Assembly: GCA_964519955.1 (NCBI GenBank)
Contig: CAZFLM010000005.1
Span: 62,001 to 126,000, forward strand
DNA from: CAZFLM01 sp964519955
GTDB lineage: Bacteria; Armatimonadota; Chthonomonadetes; Chthonomonadales; CAJBBX01
DNA length: 64,000 nucleotides
Direction: 5' to 3'
Position numbers and translations under genes: made by a program. Positions 25,238 to 33,183 of the stretch are shown here, piece by piece. The notes under the pieces are model-generated. The model did no database searches and was not told the origin of the DNA. It saw only the letters and a program-made list of their open reading frames with translations. Numbering within the stretch: the stretch's first letter is position 1; every line of letters starts with the position of its first letter.

Positions 25238-25422
25238 ACAAGGGGCTCCTGGCACCCCACCAGAAGGGGGATGCACCTGCCTCGGCGAAGATGAGGCCGC
25301 AACTGCCGTTCGCTGGCCGGCAGGCACACTCCTCCTGCACCGGCCCGATCCCTGGAGCACGCCGCCCGGCCCAGACTCGTCCTCGCACCGATTGTCGGCA
25401 TCGCCGCGGGCAGTAACCAGTG

Positions 25423-27738
25423 CTACTTGCGGCGCAGCACCATCACATCGAAAACGCCGCCGGCGATCTGGCCCTTCGACGCCTCAAATCGCACCGTCAC
25501 CTTCTGCTTGTGCTTGAGCACCTCGGCGGACAGCGGGTACGCTCGATCGAAGAACTCGCCCGGTCGGTTGTTGGCCAGCGTCTCGGTCGCGAGCTTCACC
25601 CCATCGACGAGCACGTCGAACGTTCTGTTCCCCGCGTCGCTGCCCCAGTAGGTCACGACGAGGTCGAGGGCGGTCCCCTGCTCCACCTTCAGTTCGTACG
25701 AGAACCAGCCGTCCGGAGCGTGACGCCACTTGCGGTCGCCGAAGTCCCCGGCACTCGTGTTCTCGCCCGCCATCTTGTGGTCGCGCTCGTTCTGGTCGTA
25801 GCCCGGGTGCACCGCGTCGACCGTTCGGGCCTCGAGGTCCTTCTTCCGAGCCTGCACCGCGCGGTACTCCTCCTGCTTCGCCGCCCACTGCGTATCGGTG
25901 AACACATCCCAGTAGACCGTGTAGGGCGTCTTGTACATCCGCCAGAACGGGCTCAGCGTCACGGGCACGCCGTCACTGGCGCCGGGCTTGCGGAACGCCC
26001 GCGCATCGGCCTTGAAGGTGAGCGCGTCGCCTGCGGGAGTCAACAAGGCGGCGAGCTGGCTGTGCGGCGCGACGATGGCCGGGAGCGGCTCCTTGGTGTC
26101 GACCGGCGCGGACAGCACGATCGGCCCGTACAGGAACGCCAGGCGGTCCGGGTTGTCACGGAATCCCTCGGTGCGCAGCCCCATCGGCAGGCCTATCTCG
26201 ACGAGGTCGCCGGTCTGCCAGGTGCGCTTGATGGCCGCGTAGCTCCCCGGCTTGGCCGACACGCTCTGCGCCTCGCCGTTCACCTTCACCTCGAACGGGC
26301 CGGCGATCCACGAGGGCACGCGCACGCGCAGCTCCAGATCCACCGGCTTGAGGCACGTGAAGAGCAGGCTGGTCGAGGCTTCGTCCGGAAACGACGTGAC
26401 CTGCCGGAGCGTGATGCCCGTCTGCTCCCACTTCAGCTCCGACGCGACGAACAGGTTCACGTACAGCGCCCGGGCGCCCTCGTGGAAGTAGATCGCGTCG
26501 CCATACCGCGCATGGTTCTCCACGCCCGTGCCGGTGCAGCACCAGAAGCAGTCCTCGGGACCGTTGAACTCCTTGTGCGAACCGGGGCGCAGCGGCACGT
26601 AGTAGCACATCATCCCCGTCTCCGGGTTCTGCGAGGCCAGGATGTGGTTGTAGAGCGCGCGCTCGTAGTAGTCGGCGTACTCGGCCTTTGGCTCCCAGGT
26701 GAAGAGCTGCCGGGTGAGCTTGAGCATGTTGTACGTGTTGCAGGTCTCCGTCGTGCTGGGCCCGAACGCCTGCGAGAGGCGCTCCTTGGCGGAGAACATC
26801 TCGCCGTCGCTGTGCCCGCCGATGACGTAGGAGCGCTCCTGGGTGATGACCTCCCACGCGAACCGGGCGGCCTCGGCCAGCGCCTTGTCGCCGTCCAGCT
26901 CGTACTGCCGCGCCGCGCCGATGAACTTGGGGATCTGCGTGTTGGCGTGCAGCCCCGTCAGGCGGTCCTGGCGGCGCGAGAGCGGATCGAGCACGACGTG
27001 GTGGTTGAAGCGCTGCGCCAGCTCCATGTAGCTCTTGTCGCCGGTCGCCGCGTAGAGGTTCGCCAGGGTCTCGTTCATGCCGCCGTGCTCATTGCCGAGC
27101 ATGCCCTGGAACTGCTCGTCGGTCATCTTGGCGGCGCGCTTCTTCTCCCAGTCGGCGAACTTGCGCGCGACCTCCAGCGCCCGCTTGTCATCGCAGAGCG
27201 CATACACGTCCAGCAAGCCGGCGAAGATCTTGTGCAGCGTGTACCAGGGCGCCCACACTTGCTGCCGCGCCTCGACGCGGTCGATGAACGTCTCCGGGTA
27301 CGCGCTCAGGTAGCCGCTGCCCAGCTTCTCCTGGCACTTGGCCAACTCGGCCACCATGTAGACCGCGTTCTGCTTGAGCTTCTTGTCGCCGGTGCAGGCG
27401 AACATGCGGGCGCACGCCGACAGGTAGTGCCCCGCGAAGTGCCCGCGCACCTCGCAATCCGGCGCCTCCCACCCGCCGTACGGCTTCGCGGACGACGGCA
27501 ACCCTGCCGTGACGCGGAAGTTGTGCAGCAGCCGGTCCGGGTCCAGGCTTAGCAGGTACTTGCGGTCCAGCTCCTGGGCGTGCTTGAACGGGCCATCCAG
27601 CAGGCGCACGTCGGACACGCGGAACGGCTCCGCCTTGAGCGGCACCACGGGCTTCACGCGATCCCCCTCCTCTGCCAGGGCCGCCGTACAGGCGGCGAGC
27701 AGCGCGACGAGCGCGCACAACGCGGTTGCATGGGACAT
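25423..27738 (-). CDS. GH127 beta-L-arabinofuranosidase-like protein, secreted
   Basis: The 771-residue protein has a signal peptide (1-22) and a GH127 catalytic region: WEAPDCEVRGHFAGHYLSA, GGMNETLANLYAATGD, then TETCNTYN (Glu331 and Cys333) and FWCCTGTGVENHARYGD (Cys400 and Cys401). In characterised GH127 enzymes the equivalent Glu and three Cys residues bind zinc, and one Cys is the nucleophile. After the barrel, two beta domains follow, the last (about 620-771) being a typical C-terminal ligand-binding domain of this family. It would remove terminal beta-linked L-arabinofuranose from arabinan or glycoproteins. GGAGG lies before the ATG; GH43 is 17 bases upstream in the same operon. Confidence 0.88.
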   Translation of the reverse strand: MSHATALCALVALLAACTAALAEEGDRVKPVVPLKAEPFRVSDVRLLDGPFKHAQELDRKYLLSLDPDRLLHNFRVTAGLPSSAKPYGGWEAPDCEVRGHFAGHYLSACARMFACTGDKKLKQNAVYMVAELAKCQEKLGSGYLSAYPETFIDRVEARQQVWAPWYTLHKIFAGLLDVYALCDDKRALEVARKFADWEKKRAAKMTDEQFQGMLGNEHGGMNETLANLYAATGDKSYMELAQRFNHHVVLDPLSRRQDRLTGLHANTQIPKFIGAARQYELDGDKALAEAARFAWEVITQERSYVIGGHSDGEMFSAKERLSQAFGPSTTETCNTYNMLKLTRQLFTWEPKAEYADYYERALYNHILASQNPETGMMCYYVPLRPGSHKEFNGPEDCFWCCTGTGVENHARYGDAIYFHEGARALYVNLFVASELKWEQTGITLRQVTSFPDEASTSLLFTCLKPVDLELRVRVPSWIAGPFEVKVNGEAQSVSAKPGSYAAIKRTWQTGDLVEIGLPMGLRTEGFRDNPDRLAFLYGPIVLSAPVDTKEPLPAIVAPHSQLAALLTPAGDALTFKADARAFRKPGASDGVPVTLSPFWRMYKTPYTVYWDVFTDTQWAAKQEEYRAVQARKKDLEARTVDAVHPGYDQNERDHKMAGENTSAGDFGDRKWRHAPDGWFSYELKVEQGTALDLVVTYWGSDAGNRTFDVLVDGVKLATETLANNRPGEFFDRAYPLSAEVLKHKQKVTVRFEASKGQIAGGVFDVMVLRRK

Positions 27739-27755
27739 GTCGATCCTCCGTGCGC

Positions 27756-28709
27756 TCAGGCGGCGCCCGACGGCAGCGGCTGCGGCGTCCGAGTCGGGCC
27801 GATGAGCCGCAGCCCACCGTCGTCGTCGAACACGAGCCGGTCGATGTTGACCACGCGGTCGCCGGTCGGCCTGGCCGGATCGGCATGGGTATGGTACACG
27901 CAGAACAGCTCCGTTCCGTCGGGCGAGGCCACGATCGAGTTGTGCCCCGGCGCGGAGACGCCGATGTCGAGCCGCGTCGCCGCGATGGGGTTGCCCGGGT
28001 ACTTCGTCCACGGTCCGAGCGGGTGCGCGGCGGTGGCGCAGCCGATGCCGTAAGCCAGGGTACCCGTGTCGCAGGCGGAGTAGGTCATGTAGTACACGCC
28101 ATTCCGCTTGAGCACCGTAGCCCCCTCGTTGCACCGGTTGCGCGGAAGCAGCGCGAGTTCCCATGGCTGGTCTGCCTCGCCCAGCTTCACCGGCTCCCCG
28201 ACGGGCCCCGAAAGGTCATCCGCCAACCGCACGCCGTAGTTGATGCCGTAGGCGCACCCGTTCTCGCTGCCGTTTCGGCTGTAGTAGAGATACGGCGTCC
28301 CGTCGTCGTCCACGAAGATGTGCCCGTCGATGGTCGAGTGGCCGAAGTCGAACCACGGTCCGTACAACGTGGCGTAGGGCCCCTGCGGCTCGTCGGCCAC
28401 GGCAAGCCCCATCATCAGCAGGTCGCCGCCCGAGCGCCGCGCCAGGCCGCTGAAGGTCAGGTAGAAGCGCCCTCGGTACGCCTCGACCTCCGGCGCCCAG
28501 AACAGGTTGGTGGCGAAGCATCCCGGCTCCGGCCGCCACGCCCAGCCGAGCGGCTCCCACCGAACCAGATCAGGCGACCGGTAGCACTGGAATCCCTCCG
28601 CGGGGCAGGTGCTGCCGAACAGGTAGTAGCTCCCCTCGTGCCAGAGCGCGAAGGGATCGCCCATCACGATCGGTGTCTCGCCGACCGGGTTGGTGTAGGT
28701 TCGTATCAT
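27756..28709 (-). CDS. GH43 glycosidase (arabinan/xylan-active type)
   Basis: The 317-residue protein is a single five-bladed propeller. Catalytic positions are readable: general base Asp18 (VMGDPF), the pKa-tuning Asp128 (STIDGHIF) and general acid Glu195 (CNEGATV). FWAPEV (70-75) and GHNSIV near the C-terminus are further family marks. There is no signal peptide, so it acts in the cytoplasm or the start is missed. The GH43 family includes arabinanases, arabinofuranosidases and xylosidases. The adjacent GH127 points to L-arabinose-containing oligosaccharides. Confidence 0.85.
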   Translation of the reverse strand: MIRTYTNPVGETPIVMGDPFALWHEGSYYLFGSTCPAEGFQCYRSPDLVRWEPLGWAWRPEPGCFATNLFWAPEVEAYRGRFYLTFSGLARRSGGDLLMMGLAVADEPQGPYATLYGPWFDFGHSTIDGHIFVDDDGTPYLYYSRNGSENGCAYGINYGVRLADDLSGPVGEPVKLGEADQPWELALLPRNRCNEGATVLKRNGVYYMTYSACDTGTLAYGIGCATAAHPLGPWTKYPGNPIAATRLDIGVSAPGHNSIVASPDGTELFCVYHTHADPARPTGDRVVNIDRLVFDDDGGLRLIGPTRTPQPLPSGAA

Positions 28710-28719
28710 CGGACCGGGG

Positions 28720-29700
28720 CTACGGCTGGAACCGGCCGCTGCGATAGCCGTCGATCAGGTCGTCGATGAGCGCGATGGCCTCGGGCGGGAAGCGCCAGGT
28801 CTCCTCGCCGCGCAGCTCCTCCAACTGCGGCACGATCTCCGCCTCCGTCACCTGCTCCGACGAGCGCGCCCGCTTGACGAAGGACTCGACGGTCGGGAAC
28901 CGGTCGAAGAACGTATCCATCCCCTTCGTCGAGTAGTCCTGGCCGTAGATATGCAGGGAGCCGCAGATCTCGGAATAGGGCCCCACGCGCACAGGGCGGC
29001 CCATCTTCTCGGCGAGACGCGCGGCCAGCCGGGCCTGCAGGTTGGTGATGCCAATGAGGTTGTCGGCCCACGCCTTGTAGAGGTCGCGGCTGCGCCAGTG
29101 GGTATGCATGTTCAGCACGAGCACGCCGTCCGCATCCTCGATGGCTCGAAGCTGGACCTCGCCGAGGCACGGCATGTCGGCAGCCATGAACAGGTCGATC
29201 TCCGGCACGCGCGTCGTCGCGATGGCCCGACGGGTGATCGGGTCGGCGGCGATCTTGTCCAGGATCATCTCGAGCTGGTCGATGGTGGTGCCGTCGGCGC
29301 GCGGGTAGGCGGCGAGGCGCTGGTGGTAGCAGTAGGGCCACTCCATCGCCTCGAACTCCTTGCCCTCACGGACCATCGCGACGAGCTTCTCGTAGGGCAC
29401 CACCAGGTGGTCCTTGGCGCCCATGAACTCGGCGATGTACTTCCCGCGCTCGCAGTAGCTCAGGGCCGGGAAGCGCGGCTGTGCGAACGGATCGGCGATG
29501 CGGATGGCGACCTTGGCGTCCTTGCCCGGCGGGTCGACGAAGCTGCCGTCCGGGTTGGTGCGGTCGTACTGCGTGCGCAGCGTCTGGCCGCCGAAGTGCA
29601 CGGCCTTGAGCGCCAGGTAGTAGGCCTCGGGGATGGAGGTCGCGTCGACAAGGAAGGCGGGCAACTCGCCCTGGACGGCGGGCTCGATGGACGATGACAT
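28720..29700 (-). CDS. Divergent thymidylate synthase-like protein
   Basis: The 326-residue protein shows the thymidylate synthase/dCMP hydroxymethylase fold signature: catalytic Cys178 in DMPCLGEVQLR, followed by HWRSRDLYKAWADNLIG (201-217), where Arg-Ser-x-Asp binds phosphate and a conserved Asn follows. The N-terminal half is unlike classical ThyA, and the PFNI loop is replaced by ITNL. It could be an alternative thymidylate synthase or a nucleotide hydroxymethylase. It begins at ATG 29700, six bases after GAGGG, and is ten bases upstream of the GH43 gene, an odd neighbour for a nucleotide enzyme. A terminator separates it from the M50 gene. Confidence 0.75.
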   Translation of the reverse strand: MSSSIEPAVQGELPAFLVDATSIPEAYYLALKAVHFGGQTLRTQYDRTNPDGSFVDPPGKDAKVAIRIADPFAQPRFPALSYCERGKYIAEFMGAKDHLVVPYEKLVAMVREGKEFEAMEWPYCYHQRLAAYPRADGTTIDQLEMILDKIAADPITRRAIATTRVPEIDLFMAADMPCLGEVQLRAIEDADGVLVLNMHTHWRSRDLYKAWADNLIGITNLQARLAARLAEKMGRPVRVGPYSEICGSLHIYGQDYSTKGMDTFFDRFPTVESFVKRARSSEQVTEAEIVPQLEELRGEETWRFPPEAIALIDDLIDGYRSGRFQP

Positions 29701-29737
29701 GGATACCCTCGATGAGTGCGGAGATACGCGCAACGGA

Positions 29738-29770
29738 AAGCGCCTCGCCACCATTAGGTCGGCGAGGCGC
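29738..29770 (-). terminator. Intrinsic terminator of the M50 protease gene
   Basis: GCGCCTCGCC (29740-29749) pairs perfectly with GGCGAGGCGC (29761-29770) around an 11-base loop. Read on the minus strand, TTTCC follows the stem. It lies about 40 bases after the M50 stop. Confidence 0.75.
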
Positions 29771-29809
29771 AAATCCCTTCTTCGGAGTACGGCGCGGCCC
29801 GGGTGGCGC

Positions 29810-32089
29810 TCAGGCCGGCGGCGCCAGCGCCGCCGCGGCCAGCCGGCCCCAGTGCTCCGCCGGCCACTCCGCGGCCAACTCATTGAGCGCGCGGCTGCCT
29901 TCTTCCGTCTGCCCACTCGCGCGCAGAGCCATCCCGTGCCAGTAGCGCGCCTCGAGGCTGCCCGGCCGCCGCGCCAGGGCCGACGCCGCCTCGCGACAGG
30001 CTTCATCGGCCTTGCCCTGCGCGAGCAGCGCCGCCGCGCGCGCGATGCGGATGGCCCCCTCGACGACGAGTTCCCTGCTCAGCTTGCCGGCCAACTCCGC
30101 CTCGGCCAGCGCCCCTTCCGGATCGCCCAGCGCTGTGCGGGCCGCCGAGCGGTTGCAGTGCAGGAAGGCGCGCAGGTTGGCGGCCGACCTGGCGGCCGCC
30201 CGCAGGCACCAGTCGATGTGCGCCTGGGACTCGTCGAACCACCCGCGCGCCCGCACGATCTGCGACAGGCCAGCATGCGCGATCAGGATCCGCGCCGGCT
30301 GGCTCAGGCGCTCGTCGGGCGACTGCAGGATCCCCTCGACACACGCGAGGGCCTCCTCATGCCTGCCGATCAGCGCCAGCGCCTCGGCACGCGCGCTCAG
30401 AAGGCGGTACGAGGCGATCACGGGCTGGCTGCGCGCGTCCGCCTCCCGAGCGCCCAGAGCCTCGGCGCAGCGATCGAGAGCCTCGACCGCGGGCCCTCCC
30501 TGGCTCAGGCGCAGGCTCGACGCCGCCGAGTCGTACCACAGCGCCGCCGCAGCCTCCGCGTCGGGCTTCAGCGCCAGGGCGCGCCGGCGACGCTCCTGCG
30601 CCGATGCGTCATTGGCGAGAGCCTGGTACGCCGATGCCACGGCCGAGTAGAGCATCCACCGGTGACGCAGGTAGAAGACCGCCGCGCACAGCAGCACGCC
30701 AGCGACCACCCAGAGATCGTCGCCGGCATAGGCCACCAGGAGCGCGCCCGCCGCCGCCCAGGCGAACGAGCGGCCGAACAGCGCGGCGTACGCCTTCGCT
30801 GGGCGCGAGCGGCGGTGGAACGCCTCGTATCCGACGTAGACCAGCGCGCAGGCCGCGGCCAGGAAGTACGCCCCGATCATGTGCCCTCCGGCAACAACGG
30901 GCACATCCACGAGCGTAGACGCGCCGAACAGCGCCAGGAGCGCGCCGACCATCCAGCCCGTTGGCGCGAAACTCGCGGCCCGCACCCGGCGTCCGGCCGC
31001 AACGCTCAAGAGGACCCCGTAGAGCCCCCAAAGGACGGCGGCAGCTCCCACGACGGCGGACCACAGCACCAGCCCGATGACACGCCTCTCCTCCGCGGTG
31101 AGCGCAGGCACGCCTGCCCGCTCGGCTGGCAGAGGTGCTGCGCCGCCCTGGCGCGCAGACGCCGGCGCGGCGACGCGTCTGGCAGCGGCGCGCTGCTGGG
31201 CGACCTCCGCCCGAACGTGCGACGTCGCCTGCGCGCCCATGGACAGCCCGATGGCGAGTACCGTGTAGATGACGGCCATCCGCAGGCGGACGGCCGGCGT
31301 GGCCAGGAGATGGCGCCCGGTGTCCGACCGCCCGAGGCGGAACAGGAACCCCACGAACAGGATGGCCCACAGCATGCCGCTCGGGGCCTTGATCACCCAG
31401 AGCAACATGGCGATCAGCACGCCGCTCCACATCTTCGGGGACAGCACCTGCATCATGTGCGAGCCGTCGAGCGGCGGATACGGGATGAGGTTGAAGAGGT
31501 TGACCGCGAAGCCGAGGAACGCGAGGGTCATCCAGAACGCGCTCCCGGTGAGCCATCCGATGACCAGGCAGACCAGGGCCGCCACCCCGCCTGCGACCGG
31601 GCCGCCCGCGCCTGACTCCGCCTGGATCGTGGGGTCATCGGGGAAGCGCTTCACGAAGATGACCGCGCCCACGAACGGGATGAGCATCGGCGCGGTGCAC
31701 GGCAGGCCCTTCCGCCAGTTGACGAAGACGTGGCCCATCTCGTGCACCAGGATGGCGACCGCGAACCCGACGCCGAGGGTCCATCCGAACAGCCTGGCGT
31801 CGGCGAGGATGAACACGAACATGCTGCCGAGCGTGGTCGCGATCTTGCCGAACTTCAGCAGCGCGAAGAGCCCCTTCCCCTTGATGAGCAGCAGGGCCAG
31901 CAGGCCCACGGCGCCGGCGCCGCCGCCCTGGGCAGAAGGCCTCTTCGCAGCCGCCAACTCCTCGTCCGGCGTGGGCGCGGGCGGCGTCTCGCCGATATCG
32001 AAGTCCAGCGACGGAGGCAGCATGGTGCCGCAGTAGACGCAGCGCACCCCGCCGGCCAGATTGATCTTGGCGCAGCTCTGGCAGGTCAT
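29810..32089 (-). CDS. M50-family membrane metalloprotease with zinc ribbon and C-terminal TPR region
   Basis: The 759-residue protein starts with a zinc ribbon (Cys3, Cys6, Cys17, Cys20). A membrane domain carries the site-2-protease motif His116-Glu-Met-Gly-His120 and the distal NLIPYPPLDGSH motif, in which Asp208 is the third zinc ligand. More transmembrane helices follow (about 260-480). The C-terminal 270 residues are helical repeats of TPR type. M50 proteases cut substrates inside the membrane, often anti-sigma factors. Its ATG overlaps the stop of the TPR membrane protein upstream, so both are co-expressed; the TPR parts may recruit substrates. Target unknown. Confidence 0.87.
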   Translation of the reverse strand: MTCQSCAKINLAGGVRCVYCGTMLPPSLDFDIGETPPAPTPDEELAAAKRPSAQGGGAGAVGLLALLLIKGKGLFALLKFGKIATTLGSMFVFILADARLFGWTLGVGFAVAILVHEMGHVFVNWRKGLPCTAPMLIPFVGAVIFVKRFPDDPTIQAESGAGGPVAGGVAALVCLVIGWLTGSAFWMTLAFLGFAVNLFNLIPYPPLDGSHMMQVLSPKMWSGVLIAMLLWVIKAPSGMLWAILFVGFLFRLGRSDTGRHLLATPAVRLRMAVIYTVLAIGLSMGAQATSHVRAEVAQQRAAARRVAAPASARQGGAAPLPAERAGVPALTAEERRVIGLVLWSAVVGAAAVLWGLYGVLLSVAAGRRVRAASFAPTGWMVGALLALFGASTLVDVPVVAGGHMIGAYFLAAACALVYVGYEAFHRRSRPAKAYAALFGRSFAWAAAGALLVAYAGDDLWVVAGVLLCAAVFYLRHRWMLYSAVASAYQALANDASAQERRRRALALKPDAEAAAALWYDSAASSLRLSQGGPAVEALDRCAEALGAREADARSQPVIASYRLLSARAEALALIGRHEEALACVEGILQSPDERLSQPARILIAHAGLSQIVRARGWFDESQAHIDWCLRAAARSAANLRAFLHCNRSAARTALGDPEGALAEAELAGKLSRELVVEGAIRIARAAALLAQGKADEACREAASALARRPGSLEARYWHGMALRASGQTEEGSRALNELAAEWPAEHWGRLAAAALAPPA

Positions 32090-33030
32090 TGGCGCACAGG
32101 CTGGTGCACGCGAGCAGCGATGTTCTGCCCGACATAGCGCCCGATGCCAATGTAGACGACGATGCCGATGATGAGGCTAACGCCGCCGCGATACCCGAGG
32201 GCGAACTGGAGACCTACCACCAGCATCGCGGCAACGATGCCCACTACCCCGGCCTTGTCGGCATCCATGTCGCCGCTGCCAATGATGAGCCCGATGATCG
32301 AGCCTATGACGGCGAACATCAGAGCACATACCACTACCGCGATCGCGATAGCCTGGCCGGCGAACGCGGCGTTGATCTGGGCGCCCGAGGCAGCGCTGGA
32401 TGCCGCTGCCGAAGTACCACGCATGAACACGCGCAGCAGCGTCCACGCCGTGAACGCCTGCCCGTACAGCGCGCCCCAGCCGAGGCCGCGAGCGATGCGC
32501 GTCCCGGAGGGCGGCGCGACAGCGGCCTGCGCGACCGGTGGGGTGTAGACCATGCCCTGCCCGCTGGGCGCCTGCTGGCCGTACATCGGGGGCGGCTGCT
32601 GGCCGTATCCAGGCTGCGCGGGAGGCTGCTGGGCATACATCGGCTGGGTCTGCGGCGGCGGCGGCGGGGCCTGCCCCTGCGCTGCCGGCAGGTTGGCGAG
32701 CGCCGCCTGAGCCTTGGCGTGGTTGGGATCTAGCTGAAGCGCATACTGGAGGCACGTGCGCGCCTCGTTCGGCATCTGAGCCTGGTTGTAGGCGACTGCG
32801 AGGTTGAAGTAGGCGTTGGCGTCGCCGGGCTGCAGCCGCACGGCCTCGGTGAGCGACGCAATGCCGCCCGTCAGATCGCCGACGCGGACCTTGCAGATGC
32901 CCAGGTACCCGTGGGCCTTCCCGTCGTTCGCGTTGGTGGCGATAGCCTGGGCGAAGACGCGGGCCGCGCCCTCGATATCCCCGCCCTGCATGAGGCGGAC
33001 GCCTTCTTGAAGCACGGCACTCTCTTCCAT
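32086..33030 (-). CDS. TPR protein with Pro/Gln-rich linker and membrane anchor
   Basis: The 314-residue protein has TPR units in residues 1-120 (GYLGICKVRVGDLTGGI, then NAYFNLAVAYNQAQMPNEA). A Pro, Gln, Tyr, Gly-rich linker covers about 120-180 (QPPAQPGYGQQPPPMYGQQ). A C-terminal membrane region has three hydrophobic helices (about 215-300). The start is ATG 33030, eleven bases after AGGAG. It overlaps the M50 protease gene by 4 bases. The disordered linker separates a probable cytoplasmic TPR platform from the membrane. It may be a scaffold or substrate adaptor for the protease; that is inference from the operon. Confidence 0.78.
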   Translation of the reverse strand: MEESAVLQEGVRLMQGGDIEGAARVFAQAIATNANDGKAHGYLGICKVRVGDLTGGIASLTEAVRLQPGDANAYFNLAVAYNQAQMPNEARTCLQYALQLDPNHAKAQAALANLPAAQGQAPPPPPQTQPMYAQQPPAQPGYGQQPPPMYGQQAPSGQGMVYTPPVAQAAVAPPSGTRIARGLGWGALYGQAFTAWTLLRVFMRGTSAAASSAASGAQINAAFAGQAIAIAVVVCALMFAVIGSIIGLIIGSGDMDADKAGVVGIVAAMLVVGLQFALGYRGGVSLIIGIVVYIGIGRYVGQNIAARVHQPVRQ

Positions 33031-33183
33031 CGGTGGGAGATCTCCTGTATCGGTGGCAACTCGGCATCCGGGAGCAACGTGGGGGCATTCCCGCGCACTC
33101 GCGTCCGGGCGTTGGCGGAACGACTGGTACTGCCGTCGGGCAGTTCGCCGGGCAGGCGCAAGTTCCTGCAATTGGCGGGCAGG

